A stretch of 64,000 nucleotides of DNA from Ascaphus truei (taxonomy: Eukaryota; Chordata; Amphibia; Anura; Ascaphidae): positions 112,028,333 to 112,092,332 of the forward strand of contig CM071571.1 of assembly GCA_036426205.1 (NCBI GenBank), in the 5' to 3' direction. Below are positions 36,311 through 45,729 of the stretch, piece after piece. Numbering within the stretch: position 1 is the first letter of the stretch; every line of letters begins with the position of its first letter. Under the pieces are notes generated by a model, which saw only the letters and a list, made by a program, of their open reading frames with translations, ran no database searches and was not told the DNA's origin. The position numbers and the translations under genes were made by a program.

Positions 36311-36920
36311 TTAATTTAGTAGCACCTCTCCTCGCCCTCACACCACCCTCAAATTACAACATTCACACACAAAGACACACTGTTTCAGGATTTCGGTATT
36401 GGGGTTTTTAATTCCATGGGTATAGCTGAGTCAGCTCATCCGGTGTAAACGACCTTGGATTTATTTTGTCATTGAGAGAGGGGGGATTAGGACAAACTAT
36501 TGACTGTTATTATGCACACAGTACTAGAAGCTTGGATATTCTCTCCCTCCCCCCTCCAGTAGTGCTGCATCGCCTGTGAAAGAAAAAAAAGGCTGCAGGA
36601 TTAGTGAATTGAAGGCCTTGACTGTTTAACACTATTGACAGCCACACAAAACTAATAAACTATAATTTAACGTACCTGTAAACTATCATGAATTTTTAGA
36701 AATAATAGGCAATACACGTGTCCAATACAAATACTGTATACTGTATAATATATACAAAGTGGAGAGTAAGTGCAGACATAAAATGGTTAACGTTTAATTA
36801 CCTTTAATATACTGTAGAGTAAAGCTAACATTTAACCAGGTTATTGTCAGTACCATACTTACCTGTACTATACTTACCTTACTACATGCCTGTAGCGTTC
36901 CCATTACGCTCTAAAAGTAC

Positions 36921-38470
36921 GAGCAAAATGCTGCAAATATGTCAATATAGTTGTTGCATTTGTGTACAGTGAATGTAGAGAAACTCTGTATTCCTTTTAT
37001 TAATTCTGCCTTCTTGGATGGTTTAATAACCTTTATTATATGATCCTTCAGCGCATGCCACAACATTTCTATGTGGTGCAAATCTTGTGCTCTGGAATGG
37101 GAGGGGGATAAAATGGTGAATTAGTGTTACGCCGGTGCTGCCCGCAGACCAGAGCCGTCCCTTGTACTGAGGTGGGATGTATATGTGCACGCAGCCACAG
37201 CAGAAGGAGCGTGTCTGGAGTGTGGGGTTTTGGTGTTGAAAGCCAGGTGGATATAGCTATAGCAATACTTGCTGGTACCGGATAAAGAAGAGACGTAGTA
37301 GTTGCCGTTTGCCAAGGTCAGGGAAAGGAGTGATCCTGAAGGTTGAGGTCCAAGCTGAGATCGAGGGACGTGAGAAGCAGCGTAGTCAGGAGGGAGCCGG
37401 GGTCGAGAGCCAGAGAGTGTAGTCAGCCAAACTGCGTCGTAACCCGCTTAGCAAAGAGAAGACGAAACCCAAGTAGACATCCACAAGTGGAAACTATGTC
37501 GAGCAATGTGAAAGTGGTACAACAGGCATTATATAGTGCGGCTGACCAATAGAAAGCGGAGGCAGGCCTGGAGGAGCATGAGGATCTGTCCTGGATTGGT
37601 TACCTTGATAGGCACACAGGGGAGCAGCTTTAGCACTGGGTAATATCCTGCATGTGTGTTAGGGGCGTGGTCTCACTGCCAGAGCAGTGAATAAATAATC
37701 TTCGCCTGGCGCGCGCTCTGTAATGTCGGAGAGCGCACGCCAAGGACAAATGGCAGCCGCCTGAGTGCGGGCTGCCTGTGGGGCAGCGGTGGCCCATCAG
37801 GGACAGCGGGGAAGCCCTAGATCCACGGAGACCGGGTGGGACCGGCGGCAAGGCCATCCCACGGCAGCAGTGGCAATAGGAGGTAAGGGGGGGGGGCACG
37901 CTGCGACTGCCGTGACCACCGAATCCTCACAATTAGTTGAACAGATAAAACAGTTTAAACCAATGAGAAACTGTTACTGTACACTGGTGCACTTACTCCA
38001 GTGGCATCTTAACCCAGTTGATCCCTCTCGCAAGAATATAGGCATGTAGAGGCGGTATGTTAAGGGTCATTGTCCTGGAGGAACCGGTGACCAACAGATG
38101 GAAAATCCTGCCTAATGTATTTAACAACATGGGTGACAATTTGCTCTTGGAAAAATATTTTATCCATGATTCAAGGAACAAGAGAAGAAAAAATAAAGAA
38201 AAAGCTTATTATTAGGGTAGAGAATACACTACAGTTATACAGTGCATAAGGCTACAGCATGTAACTTTGTGCATTATTTCACCCTCAAATATGATTAACC
38301 ATCCTGGTCCATGTCCAGAGATCGCACCCCACACATGCATCTTCAGTGGGTGCTTGGGCTGTGGCTTCAGATATAGGCATCCTTTCTTACAGAATGCAAA
38401 AGATACAACACCAAATGGTCAAGAGGACCATAAAAAGAACCCTCAGATGCTTGCACTCTACCTTAAATAA
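36921..38470 (-). pseudogene. Tc1-type transposase relic, split by a solo LTR
   Basis: On the minus strand: KMHVWGAISGHGPG followed by LIIFEGEI (about 38340-38250), then DKIFFQEQIVTHVVKYIRQD and FLQDNDP.HTAS with the second catalytic Asp (about 38150-38060). After the LTR insertion comes DLHHIEMLWHALKDHI (the DLNPIE-type third acidic motif, with HH for NP) and a C-terminal KCNNYID stretch (about 37090-36950). A stop replaces Lys in the DPKHT motif and a short AT-rich gap (38165-38225) interrupts the frame. The family signature is Tc1/mariner-like DDE. The N-terminal DNA-binding part was not seen and terminal repeats were not located. Confidence 0.82.
37125..37931 (-). mobile_element. Solo LTR with perfect 5-bp TSD (ATTAG)
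   Basis: On the minus strand the element starts TGTGAGGATTCGG at 37931 and ends CGGCGTAACA at 37125, the TG..CA ends expected of an LTR. ATTAG flanks it on both sides (37120-37124 and 37932-37936). Length is 807 bases and markedly GC-rich against the surrounding transposase relic. A TATATAA-like box lies on the minus strand near 37535. Internal gypsy-type sequence is absent, so it is a recombined solo LTR. CTTGGCAA and GACTAC-type blocks resemble the LTR fragments at 58120 and 59060. Confidence 0.88.
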
Positions 38471-38639
38471 TGATAGTAATAGAGAACATTATTTTTCTAA
38501 ATAAGTGTTCAGAGGCAAATCCAGGAGGGGTAAATATTCAAAATAATACAATTTTATTAATATTAAACTCTTCTATGTTCATAAATATGATAAAATAAAT
38601 TACAAAGCAATATATATTGCACAATGCTTATTGTGAGTA

Positions 38640-38749
38640 TACAGATGTCGTCATCATCACAAAATAGAGGTAAATGGTTCCCACAATGTGGGTATTATAC
38701 TGCACTCAAAACAATTTTCCTCTATTTTGTGATGATGATGACATCTGTA
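38640..38749. repeat. Inverted repeat at the 5' edge of Penelope relic 1
   Basis: 38640-38670 (TACAGATGTCGTCATCATCA...) and 38719-38749 are reverse complements over about 31 bases with one mismatch and a 48-base spacer. The right arm runs into the coding relic. Confidence 0.85.
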
Positions 38750-40365
38750 TAGTCATTTTCGGCCAAGAAGATAATCTAATAGAAGCTTATAGACTTCTTA
38801 ACAATTTAGATACATATTGGAAACTAATCGAAGACCACTCAAAACAATGCCCACTCGATTGAAAAAATATGCTAGATAAAGAGATTGGTATTTTAGAGGA
38901 TAATGAATATAATTTTCTTAAATAAGAGAAACCACAGTTTCCAATTTTTTACTTCGTATCAAAAATATATAAGAGCGTTGTCAATAACCCAGTTAGGACA
39001 ATCATCTCTGGGATTGACTCGCTCTCATCAAATCTATCAGCATATACAGTATGTAAAAGAACTAAAATCATACTTGAGGGATACAACATCAGTTATAAAC
39101 ATTCTACAGAAGATAGGATGGAAAAAAGAATATATATTAGTGTCAGTGGATGTAACTTCCCTTTATACATCTTTATAGCACAATAAAGGCTGTGACGCAA
39201 TCAGAGAAATTCTGTCAAAAGATTCTAATCTACAAAAGAAATAAATTGACTTGCTGATAGAAAGTATAGTATTTATTCTACACAAAAATTATTTTTGGTT
39301 CGAGGGGGATTTCTATCTCCATAAATGTGAAAGATACATAGATGATATAATATTAATATGGAGAGGAAGTAAGGATAAGTTAGATGAATTCCTTTCCAAT
39401 CTAAACATAATGATTTTAACCTCACATTTACCTCAAAAACAAGCAAAGAAGAATTAGACGTTCTAGATTTAAGCATATATATTTAAAATGGTTCACTAAA
39501 AACAAAATCTTTTTTTAAATCTGTCATCACTAATAAATATATTTTAAGATCTACTGTAGTTATCATCTGAAATGGATGGACAAAGTGCCCTTCGGAAAAT
39601 TTTAAAGAAAAGATTTTTAGAAAAAGACTGCAGTGAAGAGTTACTTAATGCCTCAATAGAAAAAGCAAAAAAACTTGAGGAAAAATTTAAGAAAAACTAA
39701 TGAAGAAAAACCCAATAAAGATTTTAGTATTGCTTTTTTAACAAATTACAACAGAAAAGCAAATAAGATATCAAATATAATGAAAAAACATTGGCATATA
39801 CAGCGCAATGACCCTTTATTATAATAAGCAATTCCGGATAGACCTACAGTAGTGTCATTTAAAAAAAAGCTAATAATATCAACACCTAGCACACTAAGAA
39901 AAAAGAAGAACAAAGTTGGTTACAGCAAATAAAAGGTTTCCATGGATGCGCGTCATGTTCAGCATGCAAGTTTAAATCTTTATAATTTTTTTCTAAATCA
40001 AATGTTAAAAAATAAACTTTTAAAATTGAGAAATGTAAGAACTGTAGATACAAATATGTTGTTTACTTATTAGAATGTCAGTGCGGACTACAATATATGG
40101 GGAAGACCACCAGACCCCTGAGGACGCACATCCTTGAACACCTCAGCAGTACTGTATAAGGAGAGGTATAATACCACAACGTATCCAAAAAAAATTCTAT
40201 ACACCATAATTCAGACCCGAATGGGCTGAAATATATGGGTATAGAGCAGGTCTCACAACACTGTAAAGGCAGAGACAGAAGCCTGGACCTGAGTAAAAGA
40301 GAAATGTTTTGGATCCATAAACTCAAAACTATCACACCTTATGGATTAAATGTGGATTTTTAATT
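38640..40365 (+). pseudogene. Penelope-like element relic 1 (RT plus GIY-YIG endonuclease)
   Basis: Broken RT followed by a GIY-YIG domain. RT signatures in order: FVSKIYKSVVNNPVRTIISG (about 38960-39015), VKELKSYLRDTT (39050-39085), LVSVDVTSLYTS (39140-39175), FILHKNYFWFEGDFYL (39270-39320), then CERYIDDIILIWRGS with the catalytic DD (39330-39370). The sequence between FYL and CERYIDD is missing a segment normally present in this family. Then SFTFTS..ELDVLDL, the CASCSACKF zinc-like cluster (about 39970) and YVVYLLECQCGLQYMGKT (40050-40105), the GIY-YIG core. The frame ends ITPYGLNVDF and a stop near 40362. Several stops and frameshifts occur. Confidence 0.88.
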
Positions 40366-41090
40366 GATTCCTTTTTTAAAATAATAGATTATTTTATAGA
40401 AGAAGATTTTCTCTTTTATATATATTTTTATATTTCTTACAGATCTTATACATTCATATATTTTAATATGATATTAATATATTAAAATATATATACACAG
40501 TACATTTTAATATCCGTTTTCAAATACAGTATATAATAAAGGAATATAAGTATATTACTTTTAAAATGTTTTAACATTTGGTTAATTCTTAATCCGAATT
40601 TATAAACCTCTGTCTGAATATAAATCCTCTGTATTCTATGTCTTATGACATATTCATATATTTACTCCTTTTCGAAATCATGTTTTTGTTCCCCCCCAAA
40701 ATAGTGATATATATTAAAATACTAATATGTTCTCCTTTTTTGTCTCTTTTCCCCATCCACACATCATGGGAGTATTTATTATATGTTTATGAAGTATTTT
40801 AACTAGAGCCTATTCCAATTAATCTTAGAGTGGCCTCTTGTATATCCAATGTTTTATAGATCAGATCTCATAGGATTGTTAGGTATAAGATATTGTTATG
40901 AGTTTTTTTTAGATGTTATAAATGTTTTAAACTTCTTTGTAATGTAATAAACTTTGTATATATTATGTCAAAAGTATATGCAGTCTCAGAACTAGCATAG
41001 CGGCAAGATAGGTTTTTTTATAACAATATGTATAAGCATTATTATTGTTCCTCTTCTACCCATATGGGAGTTATTAACTAATCAATAATA
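40366..41090. other. AT-rich flank or 3' region of Penelope relic 1
   Basis: Very AT-rich, with ATATATTAAAATATATATA runs near 40440-40520. No coding sequence or ends recognised. Confidence 0.5.
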
Positions 41091-41119
41091 TACTATATAT
41101 AGTTAGACAGCCTGGGGAA

Positions 41120-41170
41120 AGGTACTTTTCTCCTGATGAAGTGGTGGCAACGGCGAAAAACATATAGAAG
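41120..41170 (+). ncRNA. Hammerhead-ribozyme-like motif (degenerate)
   Basis: CTGATGA (41133-41139), a 15-base segment, then GAAA (41155-41158) and CATATAG match the spacing of the small type of hammerhead found in Penelope-like elements (core CUGAUGA ... GAAA with a very short stem III). Stem II pairing is poor and stem I pairing (CTTTTCT with AGAAG) needs a bulge, so activity is doubtful. Confidence 0.3.
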
Positions 41171-41579
41171 CCAAGTCAAGAGAAGGAAGAGAGCTAGTGC
41201 GTCAAGTGATCCCAGCCAATACAGTAGGTGATGCGATCGAAATCTCGCAAGAGTGATGTCAGACACCGAGGAGCCGATGAAGGGAGCCCAGGAAGGATAC
41301 CAGCTGCCGAGAAGAAAGCAAGTGTGACATACCGGCAAAGGGACGCCCTTACCACTCGACTCGAGCGGAGATCAAGAAGACTCAGCGCCATCTCTAAACC
41401 TTGATTTTTATTCTGTACCTTTTATTCTTGTAGAGAATATGAGTATATCTTGCCCATACCTATTATAAATTTATGACAAACTGATCTGCACTATGTCTGC
41501 CTTTTACGTACCCTGAGGAACATCTTAAGCTACCACAAGAGAGAGAGACCTAAACTACAACACTTGGGCTTTTAAACAA

Positions 41580-41929
41580 CAGATGCAGCGGCCGTTATTC
41601 GAACAAATAACGGAGCCGTATTCGTGTGCGCTGCTGTACTCCACGCAGCATTAATGAGGCCAATCGCCACAGGCGATTGCTTTTATTGCGTTTGCTTTGT
41701 TTTAATTTAATGGATTGTGTGCAATTAAATGCAATGAAATTAATGAATTGTAATGTGTACAGTATTGTGCTACTGTGTCAATTACAAGTGTTTAAAAACC
41801 AGAACACTAAAATGCCATTTTCTGCACTCGCATCTAAAGGCGGTATAGTTGGGAGAAATTGCGCGCCATCACATGGGTATTCCGAGGTATACACCGCGTG
41901 ATTTTTTTTAATAACGCCTGCTGCATCTG
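41580..41929. mobile_element. MITE with CAGATGCAG termini
   Basis: Left end CAGATGCAGCGGCCGTTATT, right end ATAACGCCTGCTGCATCTG, giving inverted termini; TA follows the right end (41930-41931) but AA precedes the left. 350 bases, no ORF. Its first 55 bases recur in reverse at 56646-56698. Confidence 0.78.
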
Positions 41930-41931
41930 TA

Positions 41932-42435
41932 CTTACTTGATATAATTAGGAATTTTATATAAGCCAAGATTATATAGGATTATTATTTGTCACTCTTATT
42001 TATCAGAGTGCACTATATATTTTCTTTTCTTTTTGGGTTTGACCATGCTCCCACTGAAATTTTGGAGAGATATTTGTGGAGGGGGACTGTGAAAATAAGT
42101 CCCCATCAGAGGTCTGAGCCAATATTTAACCTGTCTTATTCACTTATTTCACAGAAGTCACATGATAACATATTTCACATTTATTTTTATTCACACAGTA
42201 TAATTTATTAATAATCTTTACACTGTTTATACCAAGTGGTGTGTACAGTGCCTCACAATATCACATTTTTTGGTGTTCACTCTGCATACTATTGCATTAA
42301 ACTGTACTTTATTACAGTAAGACACTTACTTTACACGTCCATATTTCTATCCCAATTGGCGTCTCATCACCCTGATGCTCGTCTCAGAACCTTTGATATT
42401 GTGACTGTTCTCTAGAACAGCGGTGTGCTCAAGCT
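41932..42435. other. Unrecognised AT-rich spacer
   Basis: No coding sequence, no repeat match elsewhere in the window. Confidence 0.5.
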
Positions 42436-42439
42436 CTTC

Positions 42440-42985
42440 TATTTTTTTGCCACCAAAAAAGAGGGAACCATGAGACCATGCTTAGACTACGTGCTCTGCT
42501 TGAGGTCACCTTCAAGAACATATACCCACTACCGTTAATTCCAAAATTGCTAGAACAAGTAAAGGGTGCCTCAGTTTTCAGAAAAAACAACCTTCGTGGG
42601 GCCTATAGCTTAGCTCACATCCAGGCTGGAGATGAATGGAAGATGGCCTTCCGAACACAGTTTGGACACTTCAAATATCAGGTCATGCCCTTGTGACTGC
42701 AATTTTCCAGCTACCTTACAGCATTTTGTAAAGGGTATTTTTCAGGTTATTTTGCAAACATTTCTTGTTGACTATGTTGAAGACATTCTCATTTTTTCCA
42801 GTGACCCACAACTACATGAAGGTCATGTCAATGAAGTGTTGAGCTGCCTAAAATGTTTAGAATTGTATGTCAAGCTTGAAAAAAAAATCATTTCTGAGGT
42901 ATGTGATATCGTCCTCCGGAATACCTATGGAGGAATTAAAAGTTCAGGCCATTATGGAGGGCAATTCCCTGCTTAAAGAAGCATA
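42440..42985 (+). pseudogene. Ty3/gypsy reverse transcriptase fragment
   Basis: Contains the RT core in order: KKEGTMRPCLDY-type block, VTFKNIYPLPLIPKLLEQ, ASVFRKNNLRGAYSLAHIQA, GDEWKMAFRTQFGHFKYQVM (42470-42693), then after a frameshift the LQHFVKGIF block and VDYVEDILIFSSD (about 42765-42800), and LYVKLEKK..F (42860-42895). The catalytic YxDD box reads YVED and the two halves are in different frames, so it is inactive. It starts and stops abruptly; no LTRs adjoin it. A 5' relative of the P1/P2 family is possible, but those copies lack this region for comparison. Confidence 0.88.
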
Positions 42986-43019
42986 TTAGTAGCTCTATGA
43001 GTGATAGTTTTACACCATA

Positions 43020-43325
43020 TACATACTGTACTTATACAAACAAAAGAGGATATACTCTGCGCCTAATAAAAATGTCCATATGTACAGTAGTGTGATAATG
43101 GTCACACTGATGTAATTTACAACAATTAGTTGTTGTAGACAAATGTCCTGGTTGCTGCAGTCAGAATTCAGTGATGATGGATGCCCAATGCATGAAACGA
43201 CATAAAAAACCTATATAGCATTATACTGTAAGGTACTTGGAAAGCACAAAATATTGTGCTCGGTAAGAACTTCAGAGGATTTGAATAAAAGTGACAGGTA
43301 AGTGAAAAAAAGAAAGATATATTTC
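43020..43325 (+). repeat. Dispersed repeat R2, upstream of Penelope relic 2
   Basis: Matches 31925-32215 (same strand) and 11634-11945 (reverse). It lies immediately upstream of the Penelope relic 2 region, so it may be its 5' terminal region. Confidence 0.7.
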
Positions 43326-43380
43326 TTTAAAACAAAATGATCTAAATTTTAACATACAAAATTAATAGTCGTGGTGACAG

Positions 43381-43560
43381 ATTCTAATGACAATCCGCTG
43401 CAGTAAATAGATCTGTACTTACTAGATGTAAGTAGGATAAGCGCAGTGGATAATCTGAGAGTAGCCCCTCTCATAGATGTCAGGGTAGCCCAATAGTCCA
43501 CGTGGTGTGCCGCGTCCCACACCGGCTGAAAATCTATTTACTGCAGTGGATTGTCATTGG
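43381..43560. repeat. Inverted repeat (arms about 31 bp) before Penelope relic 2
   Basis: The arm with GACAATCCGCTGCAGTAAAT (43388-43412) is mirrored by ATTTACTGCAGTGGATTGTC (43533-43552), with a spacer of about 120 bases. Confidence 0.8.
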
Positions 43561-43569
43561 AACCTGTCA

Positions 43570-44686
43570 ATATGTCACAGATAGTGTGGGAGGACGATTT
43601 TTTGTTTGTAACCTGTGATGTCATGGCACTCTACACCAGCATTAATCATTTGCATGGTTTAGAGGCCGTTGAATTTCTAAAGAGAGATAAAGATATGACA
43701 GCCAATTTGGAGTATTGAGTTCATACTTACCCATAATTATTTTTGGTTCAATGACTGTTATTTTCGCCAGACCTATGGACCAGCCATGGGGCCTAGATTT
43801 GCGCCAAGGTACGCACCCTATTCATGGGCCTATGGGAGGAGAGGTAAGTGTGGGTTGGTGGTGATCTTGGCGTGGGTCTGGTCCTCTGGCATAGATTCAT
43901 AGATGATGTAATCTTTGTATGGAGAGGAGAAGAATCAGTGGCACTGAACTGAACTTTATAAAAAATTTGAACCAGAACAATTTAAATTTAAAGTTCACAT
44001 ACTATGAGTAGGAAGGAGATCCAATTCCTGGATTTGAACCTCTATGTACAAGGAGGGAAAATAAATTGTAAGACTCATTTCAAGTCCGTGGACTGTAACA
44101 CTTATATCCACAGGAAAAGTTGCCATTTTAAGAAATGGAAATAACTTATGGTTAACCGCTCACCAGTTAGTAATAGTAGAGGCAGCCGGTTCAAAGGAAT
44201 AGTACTGTCAGAACAAACAAACAAGAAGACACAAGTGGTGTCTTCTTGTTTGTTTGTTCATTTTAAGAAATGGCTTGATATCCACAGGGCCAATTGAGGT
44301 GAATAAAACTTAATTGCACATCAGATAGAACATATGAGGAGCAATTTAAAATCTTGAAAGCGAGATTTTAAGAGAAAAAGTATGATAAGAAAATGTTAGA
44401 CACTGTTATGCACCAGGTAACTGAAATGGAAAGAAAGAATCTTCTGAAACCTAAGAAAGTGGTCAAAAATGATAAGGGGACATTTATCCCCTTTATTACT
44501 CAATACAACAATGAATCAGATAACATTAGGAAGATCATTGGAAAGCATTGGCCAATTCTGAAACAAGACCCCATTCTTAGCGGCATCCTACCGGATAAAC
44601 CGCAGTTAGTCTTCACGAAAGCCCCTAACATACAGTATAAGGTAGCCCCCAGCATATTAAAAAAGAAATCTGTGTCTTGTGACATA
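43570..44686 (+). pseudogene. Penelope-like element relic 2, 5' portion (RT)
   Basis: RT signatures: FVTCDVMALYTSINHLHGLE (about 43603-43665), YFWFNDC and GPAMG (43736-43795), RFIDDVIFVWRGEE (43895-43935, FIDD in place of YIDD), IQFLDLNLYVQGGK (44020-44060), KSCHFKKW (44115-44138). Then comes a long open stretch 44393-44683 with ERKNLLKPKK, FIPFITQYNN, IIGKHWPIL and LPDKPQLVFTKAPN, matching the RT thumb/linker of the family. The relic is interrupted at 44687 by a 6.57-kb TIR element and resumes at 51261. It is a different copy from relic 1 and looks less decayed. Confidence 0.87.
44124..44273. repeat. Perfect hairpin between 15-bp direct repeats in Penelope relic 2
   Basis: CATTTTAAGAAATGG occurs at 44124-44138 and 44259-44273. 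Just before the second copy, 44211-44232 and 44238-44259 are perfect 22-base reverse complements with a 5-base loop (AAGTG). The duplicated motif codes HFKKW, so the 135-base insert splits the relic. Confidence 0.9.
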
Positions 44687-44900
44687 GGGCCTCATGCAGT
44701 AAGCCCCGATCCAACATTTTCGGTAAGGGTTGCGGATTGGTGGCTACAGGCCATTTTTTGGCGATTTGCCCTCGCAGTATTCAGTAATGGCCGAATCCTT
44801 CCGATCCCTGCCGAAGCACTGCGAAAGCAAAGCTGCCGATGACCTGTGGCGATACAGCCTGTCTCCCGATAAGGCTCCCGATAAGCCTTTGGTGCCGATA

Positions 44901-44947
44901 GATGTTTGCAGCTGAGAGAGACAAGCCGCTCTCTCAGCGCAAACATC
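44901..44947. repeat. Subterminal hairpin
   Basis: GATGTTTGCAGCTGAGAGAG pairs with CTCTCTCAGCGCAAACATC across an 8-base loop. Confidence 0.8.
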
Positions 44948-44988
44948 GGCAACAAAAAAAGTATTTAAAAACAACTTTTACTCATAGT

Positions 44989-45268
44989 GTACATGTGCAA
45001 GGGGTCTTCGGAGCTGAACCGCGTTGTTTTCAGGTCCGGGGACCCCCTGCCCCCCCGAGAGTGTCCAGGGTCCCTTTATTGATTTGGTGCGGTATCTTAT
45101 TTCGGGTTTAAACAGGTTCCGATCTACGTGGACCGCAGAACGTGTAAAGTAAACAAAAACCAGGGATACCGGCACCCCATAAAGGGGCCTGTATCTCGGG
45201 GGGGCAGGGGGTCCCCGGACCTGAAAACAACAGCGGGTTCTGCTCCGGAGACCCTCTGCACATGTACA
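44989..45268. mobile_element. Nested foldback unit 1 (arms about 70 bp)
   Basis: The left arm contains TGTACATGTGCAAGGGGTCT and the right arm AGACCCTCTGCACATGTACA; the inner arm block TTTTCAGGTCCGGGGACCCC is also mirrored. A loop of about 130 bases separates them. Absent from the corresponding part of the right arm of the host element. Confidence 0.85.
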
Positions 45269-45374
45269 GTATAAATTAAAACACACACACATCAATAAAG
45301 ACTCTTCCTTACCTTGGCGGGCTTGTGCAACGGTAATGAAAGCAGCATGAATGTCTTTTTAATTATACTGTACA

Positions 45375-45630
45375 GTGAGCAGGGGGGTCCCCTGAGCTGA
45401 AACGCATTGCTTTGTGGAGCAGGGACCCCCTGCTTCTCCGAGTTACAGGCCACATAGTGTCAGGGGTCGGCAGTGTCGCCGCATGTTTATAGCGTCCCCG
45501 CAATAAAACATGGCGTCCACACTGTAACGATAGCCCAAACCGACGGGGCCGTAATCGGGAGGGCAGGCAGGGGGTCTCTGAGCCACCACAAATAATGCGC
45601 TTCAGCTCAGGGGGCCTCCTGCTTCCGCAC
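45375..45630. mobile_element. Nested foldback unit 2 (arms about 60 bp), related to unit 1
   Basis: GTCCCCTGAGCTGAAACGCA (about 45387-45406) is mirrored by TGCGCTTCAGCTCAGGGGGC (about 45596-45615); both units share AGCTGAA and CAGGGGGTC blocks, so they are probably one MITE family inserted twice. Confidence 0.82.
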
Positions 45631-45729
45631 AATATATTAAAATACATTAATCTGCGCTCATTACCATAGCGGATAGCGTAAGGCAATGAGAAGGGGTAAC
45701 GCAAGTAGCATGTTTATGGGGACAAAATG

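Larger units (their letters stand above)
26558..36920 (+). repeat. Block B': native-orientation partner of block B
   Basis: Reverse complement of 6968-17297. Because the hAT element 26347-28256 crosses its left edge with intact target-site duplications, this is the undisturbed orientation. Its right edge at 36920 lies at the end of a Tc1-type transposase relic that is not present next to block B. Stretches 32220-34250 (mirror 9650-11640) hold no feature I recognise beyond short tracts. Confidence 0.93.
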
